A stretch of DNA of 64,000 nt from Ariolimax columbianus. Taxonomy: Eukaryota > Mollusca > Gastropoda > Stylommatophora > Arionidae. The notes beneath the pieces were generated by a model. It had not been told where the DNA came from. It saw only the letters and a list, made by a program, of their open reading frames with translations, and made no database searches. The stretch spans positions 8,976,681 through 9,040,680 of the forward strand of contig JAVGWX010000001.1 in NCBI GenBank assembly GCA_036924085.1. Reading direction: 5' to 3'. The position numbers and the translations under genes are program-made. Positions 1 to 64,000 of this stretch are shown here, piece by piece. Each line of letters opens with the position of its first letter. Within the stretch, counting starts at the first letter, position 1.

Positions 1-1885
1 AGAAGATGGAGAGAGTAATACGGAACCATGTACTTCAAGGGCGGAAGAGCAACAAGGTGACACTGGAGCAAAGAGTACATCAAGGGGGAGTACTATCACC
101 CACACTTTTTCTGGTGTATATAAACAACATCATGGAGAAAATACCAAGAAGAGTCCAAAGCTCCATGTTTGCAGACGATCTGGCTATGTGGACCTCTGAA
201 ATAATCTCACCGTAGCAAACAATTGGATGCAGCAGGCCCTAACATCGTTGGAGGAGTGGGCGAAATCATGGCTGGTCAAAATAAATGAAGAAAAAATAAC
301 ATGAACGATATTCTCGCTTTCAAATAAACCACAGAACACCAAAATAAGTCTTAACGGCAAATATCTGCAGCCAAACAACAACCTAAACTACTTGGGCGTT
401 ACATTTGATCGCCGCATGACATGGAAAAGTCAGATCGAGAGAAACCGAATGAGAGCCAGACAAAGAATGGCAATCATGAGGAAACTTGCTGGCACAAGCT
501 GGGGAGCAGATGAAAGAATACTAAAGAAACTGTACACTGGAAGAGTGAGACCAGTTCTCGAGTATGGCATTGTGGCATGGACAACAGCAGCAAAGGCGAA
601 CTTTTATAAAATTAGCAAACTTCAAAACCAAGCCATGAGAGTTATAACAGGATGCATGAAGTCAACGCCAATTGTAGAACTTGAAAAGATTACACATCTG
701 CAATCCATGACCGACAAAAGAGACTGCAGAGCCCAGCAGCAAGAAGAGAAACTAAGAAGACCGACAGACCACCCAGTTCATCAGAGACTAAATAGATTTG
801 GAAATGGGAAACTAAAGCGGAGAAACTTTGCAGAAATAACTAAAGCAAAGATGAGCGAAGACCCTATGAACACCGTAACAACACCAAAGCCCATCCCTAC
901 TGTACGCAAACCCACACGGCAGCAGCATATCATTCCGGAGGTGGTAGAAAATATACCAGGTATTGGAAACAAGAACAGCCAGACTGAAGAAGAAGGAAGA
1001 GACATAACCCTGAGGTACATCGCAGAAAACTACTCAAGCATGAACTGGACCCCTGCACACACCACGGTTCTGTAACAAACACAGAATGGAGGGGGATGGG
1101 TATTCTCGAGCCTAATAAATGGTAGAAAAATAACACTGTCAGTGGCAACTGGAAAATTCTGAAGCAATTTCAGAGCGGAGGCAGAGGCACTGAAGGCTGC
1201 AGTAAAAGCAATCCTGACAGGCGAAAGCAATGAAAGCCATATAGTCCTGTTTACATATGCCCTGGTCGTGGTTACAGCACTAAAAAGCCAGAAAAATACT
1301 GAACAATGATTTAAGAGCAGTACTCTCTCAACTATGACAGCAGTCCGCACCAAAAAGAGTAGCCGTACAGTGGGTTCCATCCCACTGTAACATTCAAAGA
1401 AACGAGGAGGCAGACAGACTGGCAAAAGAAGGTGCAAGACTACCACAACCCGATTCTAGTATGACCTACAAAGAGTCAAAAAGGTTTATAAGGGCCAGAT
1501 ACATGGCCAAATGGGAAACAGAACATACTGGCTACACAAAAAATGATGCCTACTACCAGTTGAACAGAAGAGAGCGGGTCGTGGTCTTCAGAGGCCGCAC
1601 AGGCCACAACAGGCTGATGTACCATCTATTCAATAAACTTAAGTTAGGTGGCACTGACGAATGCACCTGTGGTACAGGGAAAATGACCGCTGAACATCTG
1701 CTGCAAAATTGCCCGACATACGAGGACCAGAGAAAGCACATGTGACCATCACCAGTGGCAACAACAGACAAGCTCTATGGCAATGTCGACAGCCTCAAGA
1801 TGACCACTGCTTTCTTCGAACACATTCAAGTTGACGTCTGACCGCGAACGGAGAACAAGAAGACGACGAAGAAGAAGAACCATGT
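1..1885 (+). mobile_element. LINE family A, decayed copy (RT, RNase H, Cys/His tail)
   Basis: The copy begins left of the window in the RT palm. GGVLSPTLFLVYINN and SMFADDLAMWTSE (about 85-205) are followed by a stop at 213. The RT thumb continues 392-1075 (VTFDRRMTWKSQIERN), the RNase H domain is frame-broken at about 1040-1440 (GNEEADRL is visible in frame pieces), and the tail 1461-1745 has CTCGTGKMTAEHLLQNCPTY. It ends in a GAA-rich tail (1850-1882). It is the same family as the copies at 43988-44890 and 46485-49902. At least four frame breaks or stops show it is dead. Confidence 0.9.
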
Positions 1886-1889
1886 ACAA

Positions 1890-3300
1890 AGACACATTAA
1901 AGCACTCAATTACAATAACATCGAACACACATTTGACGAAATACGCTCGGCAAGCAGAAAGCCTAAAAAAAATTAAAGTCACCGGGGTGCAATGACATCC
2001 TAGAGGAACTAATACAGGCAGGAAGGGAGGCCAGTGCTCGCATTTATCATGTACTTTGCAAAGGGAACTAGAATTGCTCAAATTATCAAAAGCAGGGAAG
2101 AAATCAGTCTATATTTTCTTTCCCAAGCAAGGCAGCCTCAATCTTTACGTAAATTACCGCACTATTATATAAAAAGGCAACGCTCGTAATCCACGAAGTG
2201 CAAGTAGGCTTCAGAAAGGACAGAGAGATAAGAGGACACATATTTAATGAGGAACGTCTAATGGAAAATGTAGAGAGTATAACCTTCGATTGGGTAAATT
2301 ATCAGACATTGTTGACATTCATGATAGATATGGATAGTTTCCAGTACACCTTTTCCATATAACCGAATCTTTATATCAGAAACAACAAGCTACTGTCTCT
2401 GGTGAAAGATCAGATTGGTTCAAAGTACAAATGGGAGCAATACAACGATGCATCCTTTTCCCATACTTGTTAAATATGTATTTAGAGTACATTATGAGAA
2501 ACGTTAGGGAGGAAATCGAAATAAAATATTTACAATCGGCGGATACAATATCCCACAGCTAAGATACGCAGAATATACTGTTACTATCAAACAGTAAAGA
2601 CGGGTTACATCAGCTAATTGCGGATGCAGACGCAGCGTAGATCAAATCCCTATTGCAAACGTAAATAAAACAAAGATAATGAGCACAGAGAAAACTAGAA
2701 GACAGCATGAATTCTAATTCGGGGGTGTGGAAATAGAACAGTTCACGAACTTCTAGTATCTGGACTCCAGAATTGACAATTGAGCAGTCAGCTGAAGGGA
2801 AATCAGAAGCAGATTGGGAATTGCAATGCAAAGACTGGAAACTCTGAGGTTACTATCACAGAATACCAGCAGAAACCAACAGACGTAAACATTTTGAGAA
2901 CCTATGTTTTCCCGTGGCAGCATGCGGCTATGAAACACGGACAGTTACCCAAACCTCAAAGAAAAGAATCAAGTCCTTCGAGACAAAATGTAATAGAAAG
3001 GTTATCAGAATACAATAAACCGAAAGAACATAACAATGCAGACATTCGACAAGTGTTTGGCATAGAAGAGCACTGGTTTATAAATTTATTATGAACACAA
3101 CATTGAAGTACTTTGGCCACATAAAAAGACACTAGTCTTCAGAGAACGGTAATGGAAGGTTTGGAGCTGGGTAAGAGAGTCAGAGGCAGGCCAATAAGGT
3201 GGTGGCACCAAGGTCTCAATGAATGTGTTGGTATGACGAGCTTTGGCAAGAGATCGAGTGTCTTTCAGGTGGGCTGTGATTGAGCAACGTTATGCAGAAG
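1890..3300 (+). mobile_element. LINE family B, decayed copy (RTE-like RT)
   Basis: Frame-shuffled translation shows an RT: DDILEELIQAGREA near 2000, FPKQGSLNLYVNYRTI near 2120, a catalytic box decayed to LRYAEYTVLLSN near 2560, and a C-terminal KRVRGRPIRWWHQGLNECVG near 3175. The stretch from about 2408 is close to the copy at 53106 (both read agattggttc.aagtacaaatggga). It has many stops and ends next to a TA microsatellite. Family naming is by RT style only. Confidence 0.8.
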
Positions 3301-3314
3301 ATGCTACATGATAA

Positions 3315-3315
<1 letters not shown>

Positions 3316-3383
<68 letters not shown>
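3316..3383. repeat. (TA)n microsatellite
   Basis: Uninterrupted alternating TA of about 68 bases, adjoining the 3' end of LINE B. Confidence 0.98.
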
Positions 3384-3386
<3 letters not shown>

Positions 3387-5619
3387 TTGTGGATCATGGA
3401 TTTGCATCTTTCTCCATGGAATTGCTCCTTGTCAAAGATTACCAAAGTATTGACCTATAACTTTTTGAACTTAAGACATAGTGTAACATATAACCGTTTG
3501 ACTCATTGTAAGGCTCATCGTTGTGAATATCGCGACCGTTTTATTTGTAATCTCTTGAAAGTCACTAAGTTAAGGAAATAATAACATTTGGCCTTTTGAC
3601 CTCTTCTAAGACACCATGGCGAAGATATCATAACCTTTAACCTTTGACCACATCGTATGTCAGCAAGGTAAAAACTTAATAACCTTTAATCCTCTGACCC
3701 ATTTCAAGACTACACTCTAAACAAATGGTGAGAAACAACACCAGGAGTATCACAAACTATAACTTTAAAATGCATCCCTTGACCCTGCGTGAAGAATGTC
3801 ATTCAACGACTCTTTCAGACTCTAAACTAAGCATACCATAGCATTCAATCTAACGGGTATCTTTAACTGTAACATCGTGACCTGTCCAACCATTCATGGG
3901 TATTGGATTGAGTTAAAGGGAACTTCCGTTTTAATTTGTATTATATTTGTAAAGTTTGATAAAAAGAAATGACAGACAAGACAACTTTTTAGGATATGTA
4001 ACAGAAGCTGAACAAATGAAAGACTTTGCCATTTTAATTCATAATTGTCATTTTGACATTTATATTAATTTGTTGTTGTTGCCATCTATGCTTTAAAATA
4101 GTTATATTATTATATGCAATGTCAGTATCGCCACGTTGTGTTTTGATATCAAACATGTGATGAGAGTTTCCAACAGTTATTACGACACACTTATCAAACC
4201 AATTTTCCGCATTCGGCGTACAAATTGAACATCGACACAAAAAACAAAACATTTTGGTACCGAGATCCTACTATTTTTAAAATCCTGAAGCCGTCAGGTC
4301 CATCTACATAGGTTTTTTTTTCGATGGTAAAAGTATTGTGCGTTAGATTACAAATGAATTTTGAACGATTGATCTTCTTATATTGGCCGATTGGAGTCGG
4401 CCTAATTTTTTAGAAAGATGAAGTAGGTTGTTGGGAATGATTTTAATCGGGTAAACCTATTTATTCTATTTGTTTAGATGTAATAACTATGTTTGAATTG
4501 GAAACTAACATATGTGTCGATATTAAAAACACAGTATCGATACATTGTTATGGTTTCCATGCATTTCTTTCGGAACGACAAGGCCTAGAGGTCGAGTCAA
4601 AATATGTTTTCCACCCAATCTGTTTTCATGTTCTTGAATCTCAGAAACTAACAAACACACAACAACAACAACAAAAAACAACACCAACAAGTTATTTATT
4701 CATTTATGTCTATACACACAAGAAAATCATATTTATTGACCAACGAACAGAAAAGTTAAAAGCGTTGAAAGTCAACTACCATAACGAAAAATTAAGTTGC
4801 GAAAATTTCGCTAAATTTATGAAGCATGCTAAAGGTTGTAAAAGGACAGGCTAATAACTGTCATGTTGATCATAAATAGATCGCTACACAAGATTGCTAC
4901 TCTGGACACATATCTTTTCGTCTCATCTGGCTTTTGCAATTTCTTGCAATTTGCAATGTGGTTGTCTGGGTCCTTTAACAAGCCTGACTATTAAATGTTC
5001 GCAGGTTCTGCCAGGTCCAATATTTTTTAACAAGTAGACACAGATTGAGAATAGCTATTTCTATAAGTAAATTCATAAAAGTTGTTCAAGAACGAGAAAC
5101 CATTGGATTCCACGTAATGACACTAAAACGGTATTTCCGGACTGTCAAGGTCACGGCCTAAGACATCAGAGGAAGTGGTAAGCAAAAAATAATCAGTGAT
5201 TCTTACATAACATGACACATTAATTCCTGAACTGTAAATTTATTCAGAAGCAGGACAAAAAAGAGAAAGCTATTCAACTACTGCGCATGTTTTAATGCGC
5301 AATGCGTATTTAACAGAAGGTGTATTATGATACGCAAAGTGCATATTAATTTCAGTTCTTATGTCAGAACGATTCATCGCTAGACGACATATAAAGACAT
5401 TGCTGAGAGAATCGGTACATATTTACAGATACTGAAAGCCATCATATTATACTGACTGGTCTCTGTAGACGGCTGCCACGAGTAAGTTCGTACTGAAGTC
5501 TGTGACAGTATATCTCTTTACTTTCTAATTATATAATACCAAACTGTAATTGATATAATAACATCAGCAGCAATTAAACAATACGTTAACTTTATAGAAA
5601 TAAGACTGGTATATTATAC

Positions 5620-5671
<52 letters not shown>
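5620..5671. repeat. (TA)n microsatellite
   Basis: About 50 bases of alternating TA. Confidence 0.97.
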
Positions 5672-5672
<1 letters not shown>

Positions 5673-6580
5673 CAAACGAAAATACATTCACATTTTCAAC
5701 TTGGCAAGTGAACTAAATGCTTGTAGCTGACTATCGAATTGAAATTATAAGATCGTGAGACAAATCCAATAATGTTCGTTAGGTCATGGAAATTATTTAA
5801 TCCAGTATGAATTAACTGCAAAAGAAAAATAAATGTATGTAATTTTAAATGTGTTTTTTTTTTAAAATGGTAAATGCTTTTTCTTTTCTAACCTTTTTAC
5901 ACTTTTTAAACATATTCTTTGATTAATTTTTGTAATTGAAATAAACTGCGTTTTGTCATTTACTACAGATAATCTCGTTTATGCTCAAAATGTAATAAGA
6001 AAATAACTACCAGAATCGGAAGACTGAGCCTGGAGGGTTGCATGTGGTCTGTTAATATTTCATATTAGTTATGATATAAGGCAAAGTTAAAAACAAGCAA
6101 GGCTAAGTTTCTATAACAAAGGTGAACAAAAACATACCATTTGGATTCGTTATCTTTAATCAAGGACTGAACAACCAAAAACAAACAAATTCAACATACC
6201 AAACAAAGTTCATCGAATATATATACTAGATCAAATTCTAAATGACATGTTCTTCGTCTCGGAAATATAAGACTTGTTTGGATGATTCTCATATAGGATA
6301 ATTAAAGCCTTCCTGTTGATGATTTTGTTGTTCAGCATTTACATACGTAAAAATGTGCAGATTGTCAATGCCATGAACTTTTAAAGTCGTGTCTCAACTA
6401 ACTTGTCCACATAACTGATGGGCTGTGTTTCTTGTGGTGACCACTAATATAACTCTGCTTCACATTTGTGGCATGTAGTCAAGCCCTAAATAGCAAAACA
6501 GACTTGAATATTAGTCTTAAGCTACTGTTTTCAACACAGCAGATCCTCAGGTGGCAATCTAAAACAATGACTGATATGAC

Positions 6581-6666
6581 CTCCTTCTTTTTCTTCTTCT
6601 TTTCTTTCTCTTCTTCCTCTTCTTTCTCTTCTTCTTCTTCTTCTTCTTCGTCTTCTTCTTCTTCTG
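6581..6666. repeat. CTT/CTTTCT microsatellite
   Basis: A pyrimidine-only run of TTC/TCT triplets with interruptions. The minus strand reads as a Glu/Lys-rich frame, which is a composition artefact. Confidence 0.95.
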
Positions 6667-7415
6667 CGATCGTTCGAATCACGACGTTATATTGTAGTTT
6701 ACAGAGAGTCTGCAACATCTGCGCCTTACAACTAGACATATCCGATTTCACGTGGCTCTTTAGGGTATGGGTCTGCTTTCCCATTGTGATCTCTATTTAG
6801 TCAGACTACATCAGTTCAGCCTGTTTCCAGGGCCGCCATTTGAATGCGGAATAAGATGTGGTTACCTTTAGTTTTACGACCTTGATGCCAACTATCAGTC
6901 ACTAGCTGCTCTCAGTATCTTCATTGTGCTGCATCATCGCTCTATTCGCCCCAACCTCCCCCCCCCCCTTTCCGCACCATGACACTGATGTTACGTCGTT
7001 TGTTTCACAGGCAATCTTTCTAAATGTGAAAAATTATTGAAATAAATGTGTACCAGTTTGTGTGCCAATATAAATCGATTTTCATCTTATTAGACTAGGG
7101 TAAAAAATATTATTTTAATTTCCTCACAATTTCAACGTTATTTCTTTTATGTATTTAATATATTTTTGTTTGTTTGTTATTTTCAGTCTTGAATTCATCA
7201 AAGCTACTAAGACATACATTTTAACACGTTATCGTTTTGTTCATTAAAATTATTACATGTTTTCTTGAAAATGCTTGTGTTATAATATTCTTCTATTTAT
7301 CTTTAAACAGAAAATACACGTCTGCAGATAGCTACTTGATTTTGCGCAAGTAAATTTCACGGTTGACATTTATTAAGAGTAAAATACAAGCCAATTTATT
7401 GTGCACAGTCTCAAA

Positions 7416-61565
<54,150 letters not shown>

Positions 61566-61579
<14 letters not shown>

Positions 61580-61916
61580 TGTTACCGAATATATGTCGCG
61601 CTAATGTTACCGAAGATATGTCGCGCTAATGTTACCGAAGATATGTCGCGCTAATGTTACCGAAGATATGTCGCGCTAATGTTGCCGAAGATATGTCGCG
61701 CTAATGTTACCGAAGATATGTCGCGCTAATGTTACCGAAGATATGTCGCGCTAATGTTACCGAAGATATGTCACGCTAATGTTACCGAAGATATGTCGCG
61801 CTAATGTTACCGAAGATATGTCGCGCTAATGTTACCGAAGATATGTCGCGCTAATGTTACCGAAGATATGTCGCGCTAATGTTACCGAAGATATGTCGCG
61901 CTAATGTTACCGAAGC
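61566..61916. repeat. 25-bp minisatellite, 14 copies, overlapping the stop codon
   Basis: Unit atatgtcgcgctaatgttac plus cgaag. Thirteen further copies follow the one that carries the stop, almost identical (one cgc to cac, one ttac to ttgc). Each unit repeats ATG TCG CGC TAA. Confidence 0.97.
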
Positions 61917-62755
61917 CCCAAGAAATGGCAAAGAATAGTACTAATGTTACCAGCCATTATTGCTGTAAGAGGCGATTAAGGATGGTTCAGCATGGGGGTG
62001 GCTACTCCATCCTGTAAAACGTTCAGCTACAAAAACTTGAACATTTATAGCCAGTTAATCGATAGATTTATTTAAAATATATAAATATGCACATAGATAT
62101 GAGTGTACGTGCCTGTGTGAGTACACGTGATGTATGTGGTGTGCACATACGCGTGCCGTGTGCAGTCGCTTGTGTGTGCACGTGTGTGCTGTGTGTGCAT
62201 GTGAATCTGAATGTAACTATGCTGTATGAAATTATGTGTATGTGCTTGTCTTGTAAATTATGTAATACATTTTGTCAGAATGTAGGAGAGACGAATGTGT
62301 GAGATGAAGCTAATGTTGCCTGTTAGTAAAATAGGGCATCTCCGGATTTAGCGTGTGTCCCCTTGAAAGAAGGCGTACTTTTGACACAAAATGTTTAAAC
62401 GTGACAATACAACTATATCAACAATGTTACAATTTACTACAAACTAGCGTTTTCTGATGTGTGACATATAAATATTCTCACGAGGGATCTGCTTATTATG
62501 TCCTTGTGTGGCAGATAATGAAAATGTAATTCAAACACATTTGACGCTTATAAACCAAACAGCAACAACATCTCGTGTGGTTGGGTCTGTTTGTGTTTGT
62601 GTGTTATTTCTTTCATATCCCTTTGACAAGAATGTAGAATAACAGATGAATGTGACATGTACTATCAACTTGTAAAATATTTGTTTAAATGCATTGATTG
62701 GTCGCACATATCTGTTTGAGGGTGTCCATATTGTGCATTTATGTTATTACCAAAG
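61917..62755. other. Possible 3' UTR or last intron
   Basis: GT/CA-rich stretch 62090-62200 and AT-rich remainder. No gene seen. Confidence 0.45.
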
Positions 62756-62943
62756 GTGTTGAGCTTACGGAGAAGCTCATATTAAACTACATCCAGTGGT
62801 ACTCCATCCGTCTTATCAAGTACACCTTAGAATGTAAGAGAAGTCGCTGTAACCTGCTACAAGAAACATCACGAAAAGTAAATCGAGCATTATTAGCTTC
62901 AAACAACGACATCTCGCATGCGTATACTCAAAGAAAGTGTTAG
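62756..62943 (+). CDS. Possible alternative terminal exon of the transporter
   Basis: An AG at 62754-62755 (ttattaccaaag|GT) is also phase 1. It opens 62 codons starting GVELTEKLILNYIQWYSI and ending with TAG at 62941. AATAAA follows at 62989, 46 bases after the stop. Used instead of 61506, it would give a protein of 683 residues. The pyrimidine tract is weak. It could be an alternative end, the true end, or chance. Confidence 0.4.
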
Positions 62944-62988
62944 AGCAGAGAGAAATATTTATTCTTGATCCAAAACTGTTCTTACAGA

Positions 62989-62994
62989 AATAAA
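62989..62994 (+). promoter_or_regulatory. Candidate polyadenylation signal AATAAA
   Basis: Canonical AATAAA about 1.4 kb after the preferred stop and 46 bases after the alternative stop. I found no AATAAA between 61580 and 62988. Confidence 0.4.
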
Positions 62995-63600
62995 AACGTA
63001 TTGCTGGAAGAAGCATACTCTTGCCCATGTGTACCGGTGTCCGAAAGGAGGGTCAGGAGTAGTTACACTGTTGTTAGTAGCTTGTCCAACGTAAGAAATA
63101 ACTGCAGAACAATGGCGCGAGGCTAGACATTATATCCGGTACACCCCATGACAGAAAAATTGTCAGGAAAGCTAAGAAACACACTGGCAATAGGTTGGAT
63201 TTATGTTTGAATTTGATAGAGTATACATGACCTAACATGACGCAGTTTGGTGATTGTAACACATTTCGACCTTGCCTAGTTTCCATCAATACCGAACGGG
63301 AAAAAAATGGTAATTACTCACCATTTCCATAACAATGAAAACCATTCATGGATAACGAGCATTCAAGTTTTGGCCTGATTACTTTAAATGAGAAAAAGTA
63401 GGTCACATTTCCTCAGACAGAAACGGTAGTTGATGACCTGCATATTACCTCAGCTGATGCAGTATTTGTTACTGTGTACAGTCGACGCAATAATAACTGG
63501 GGTATATATTTAGATTAGAGCTTGTTCAGGTTTGTACACAGTCAATAAACATTTGATTCGAACTATGTTCAGATTTCTCTTGTGCGTGTTTTGAAATGGA
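62995..63600. other. 3' flank, nothing recognised
   Basis: AT-rich, no motif or array. Confidence 0.5.
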
Positions 63601-63604
63601 TTAA

Positions 63605-63720
63605 TAGGAGAGACGAGAGAGATAGACAGAGAGAGTAAGACAGACATAGAGAGTAAGACAGACAGAGAGAGTAAGACAGACAGAGAGAGTAAGACATACA
63701 GAGAGAGTTGCAGGCAGGAA
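63605..63720. repeat. 18-bp purine-rich repeat
   Basis: gacagacagagagagtaa repeats about 5 times with drift. Confidence 0.9.
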
Positions 63721-63784
63721 TAGAGAAGAGAGACGTACATAGGTAAGAAGCGTTTAATTTTCTACTTCCTCTTCCACGTCTTCT

Positions 63785-64000
63785 TCTTGGCCTTCAACTA
63801 CTACTTCTACTACTACTTTTACTACTACTACAACAACATCAGCTACTACTACTGCTACTACTACTTCAACTGCGACTACTACTTTTACTATTACAACTAT
63901 TACTTCTAATAATACTACTACTAGAACTACTACTTATGCTACATTTACTAGTACTACTACTGCTGCTACTGCTACTACTGATACTACTAATACTAGTACT
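63785..64000. repeat. (ACT)n-type trinucleotide array, runs off the window
   Basis: Triplets of ACT with GCT, TCT and AGT to the window end. Confidence 0.93.

Larger units (their letters stand above)
3384..7415. other. AT-rich 5' flank of the transporter, no gene seen
   Basis: It contains a (TA)n run at 5620-5670, a CTT-rich microsatellite at 6585-6665 and a C run at 6957-6968. Short open frames, such as 4489-4854, show no domain and have low-complexity translations. The transporter promoter and any 5' noncoding exon should lie here, but I cannot place them. Confidence 0.7.

Noticed and set aside
4489..4854. 121-codon frame upstream of the transporter
   Set aside because: No domain, a CAA run in the middle, no splice or promoter support; likely chance.

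Overview
The window is animal nuclear DNA, most likely from a mollusc and probably a gastropod. The reasons are split genes with GT-AG introns, a partial metazoan 18S rRNA sequence, several non-LTR retrotransposon families, a tRNA-derived SINE, hAT and Tc1/mariner-type fossils, and very many minisatellites. The species guess is inference. Nothing prokaryotic was seen.

The only host protein gene I can support is on the + strand and spans about 7.4-61.6 kb. Twelve exons with matching splice phases join into one 645-codon frame. The product is a concentrative nucleoside transporter (CNT/SLC28) family protein of normal length. The Na+-site residues and the HP1 glutamate are kept. Most residues that hold the nucleoside in characterised CNTs are replaced: the Glu of the NEF motif is Pro, the Asn and second Ser of the CGFANFSSIG motif are both Ala, and the HP1 Gln is Leu. 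It is probably a diverged paralogue with changed substrate choice. A second phase-compatible terminal exon lies at 62.8 kb with a polyadenylation signal just after it.

The rest is intron or flank filled with repeats. 1-3.3 kb: two decayed LINEs. 9.1-11.4 kb: two more. 15-19.2 kb: a SINE, then a chimeric ribosomal pseudogene (ETS-like DNA, the 5' two thirds of 18S, then three pieces of the 28S 3' end) and a GAA-tailed retroposon. 19.2-20.8 kb: a LINE holding a module-plus-minisatellite element. 25.0-30.7 kb: a 30-bp array that copies the exon 7 splice donor, split by a 4.5-kb LINE that is itself split by another LINE. 32.3-38.5 kb: mariner and hAT fossils, an inverted pair of the module element, and a 48-bp array of about 40 copies. 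38.8-40.3 kb: 42-bp and 28-bp arrays. 41.9-43.2 and 56.0-57.3 kb: two copies of an unclassified 1.3-kb element. 43.97-44.9 kb: a 5'-truncated LINE with a clear target-site duplication. 46.5-49.9 kb: its almost intact relative, with a 1121-codon frame. 51.8-59.8 kb: trinucleotide, 46-bp, 18-bp and 38-bp arrays broken by LINEs.

Two themes recur. Minisatellites arise from whatever sequence is at hand (a splice donor, LINE coding sequence, the last exon). Retroelements lie inside tandem arrays far more often than I would expect by chance.
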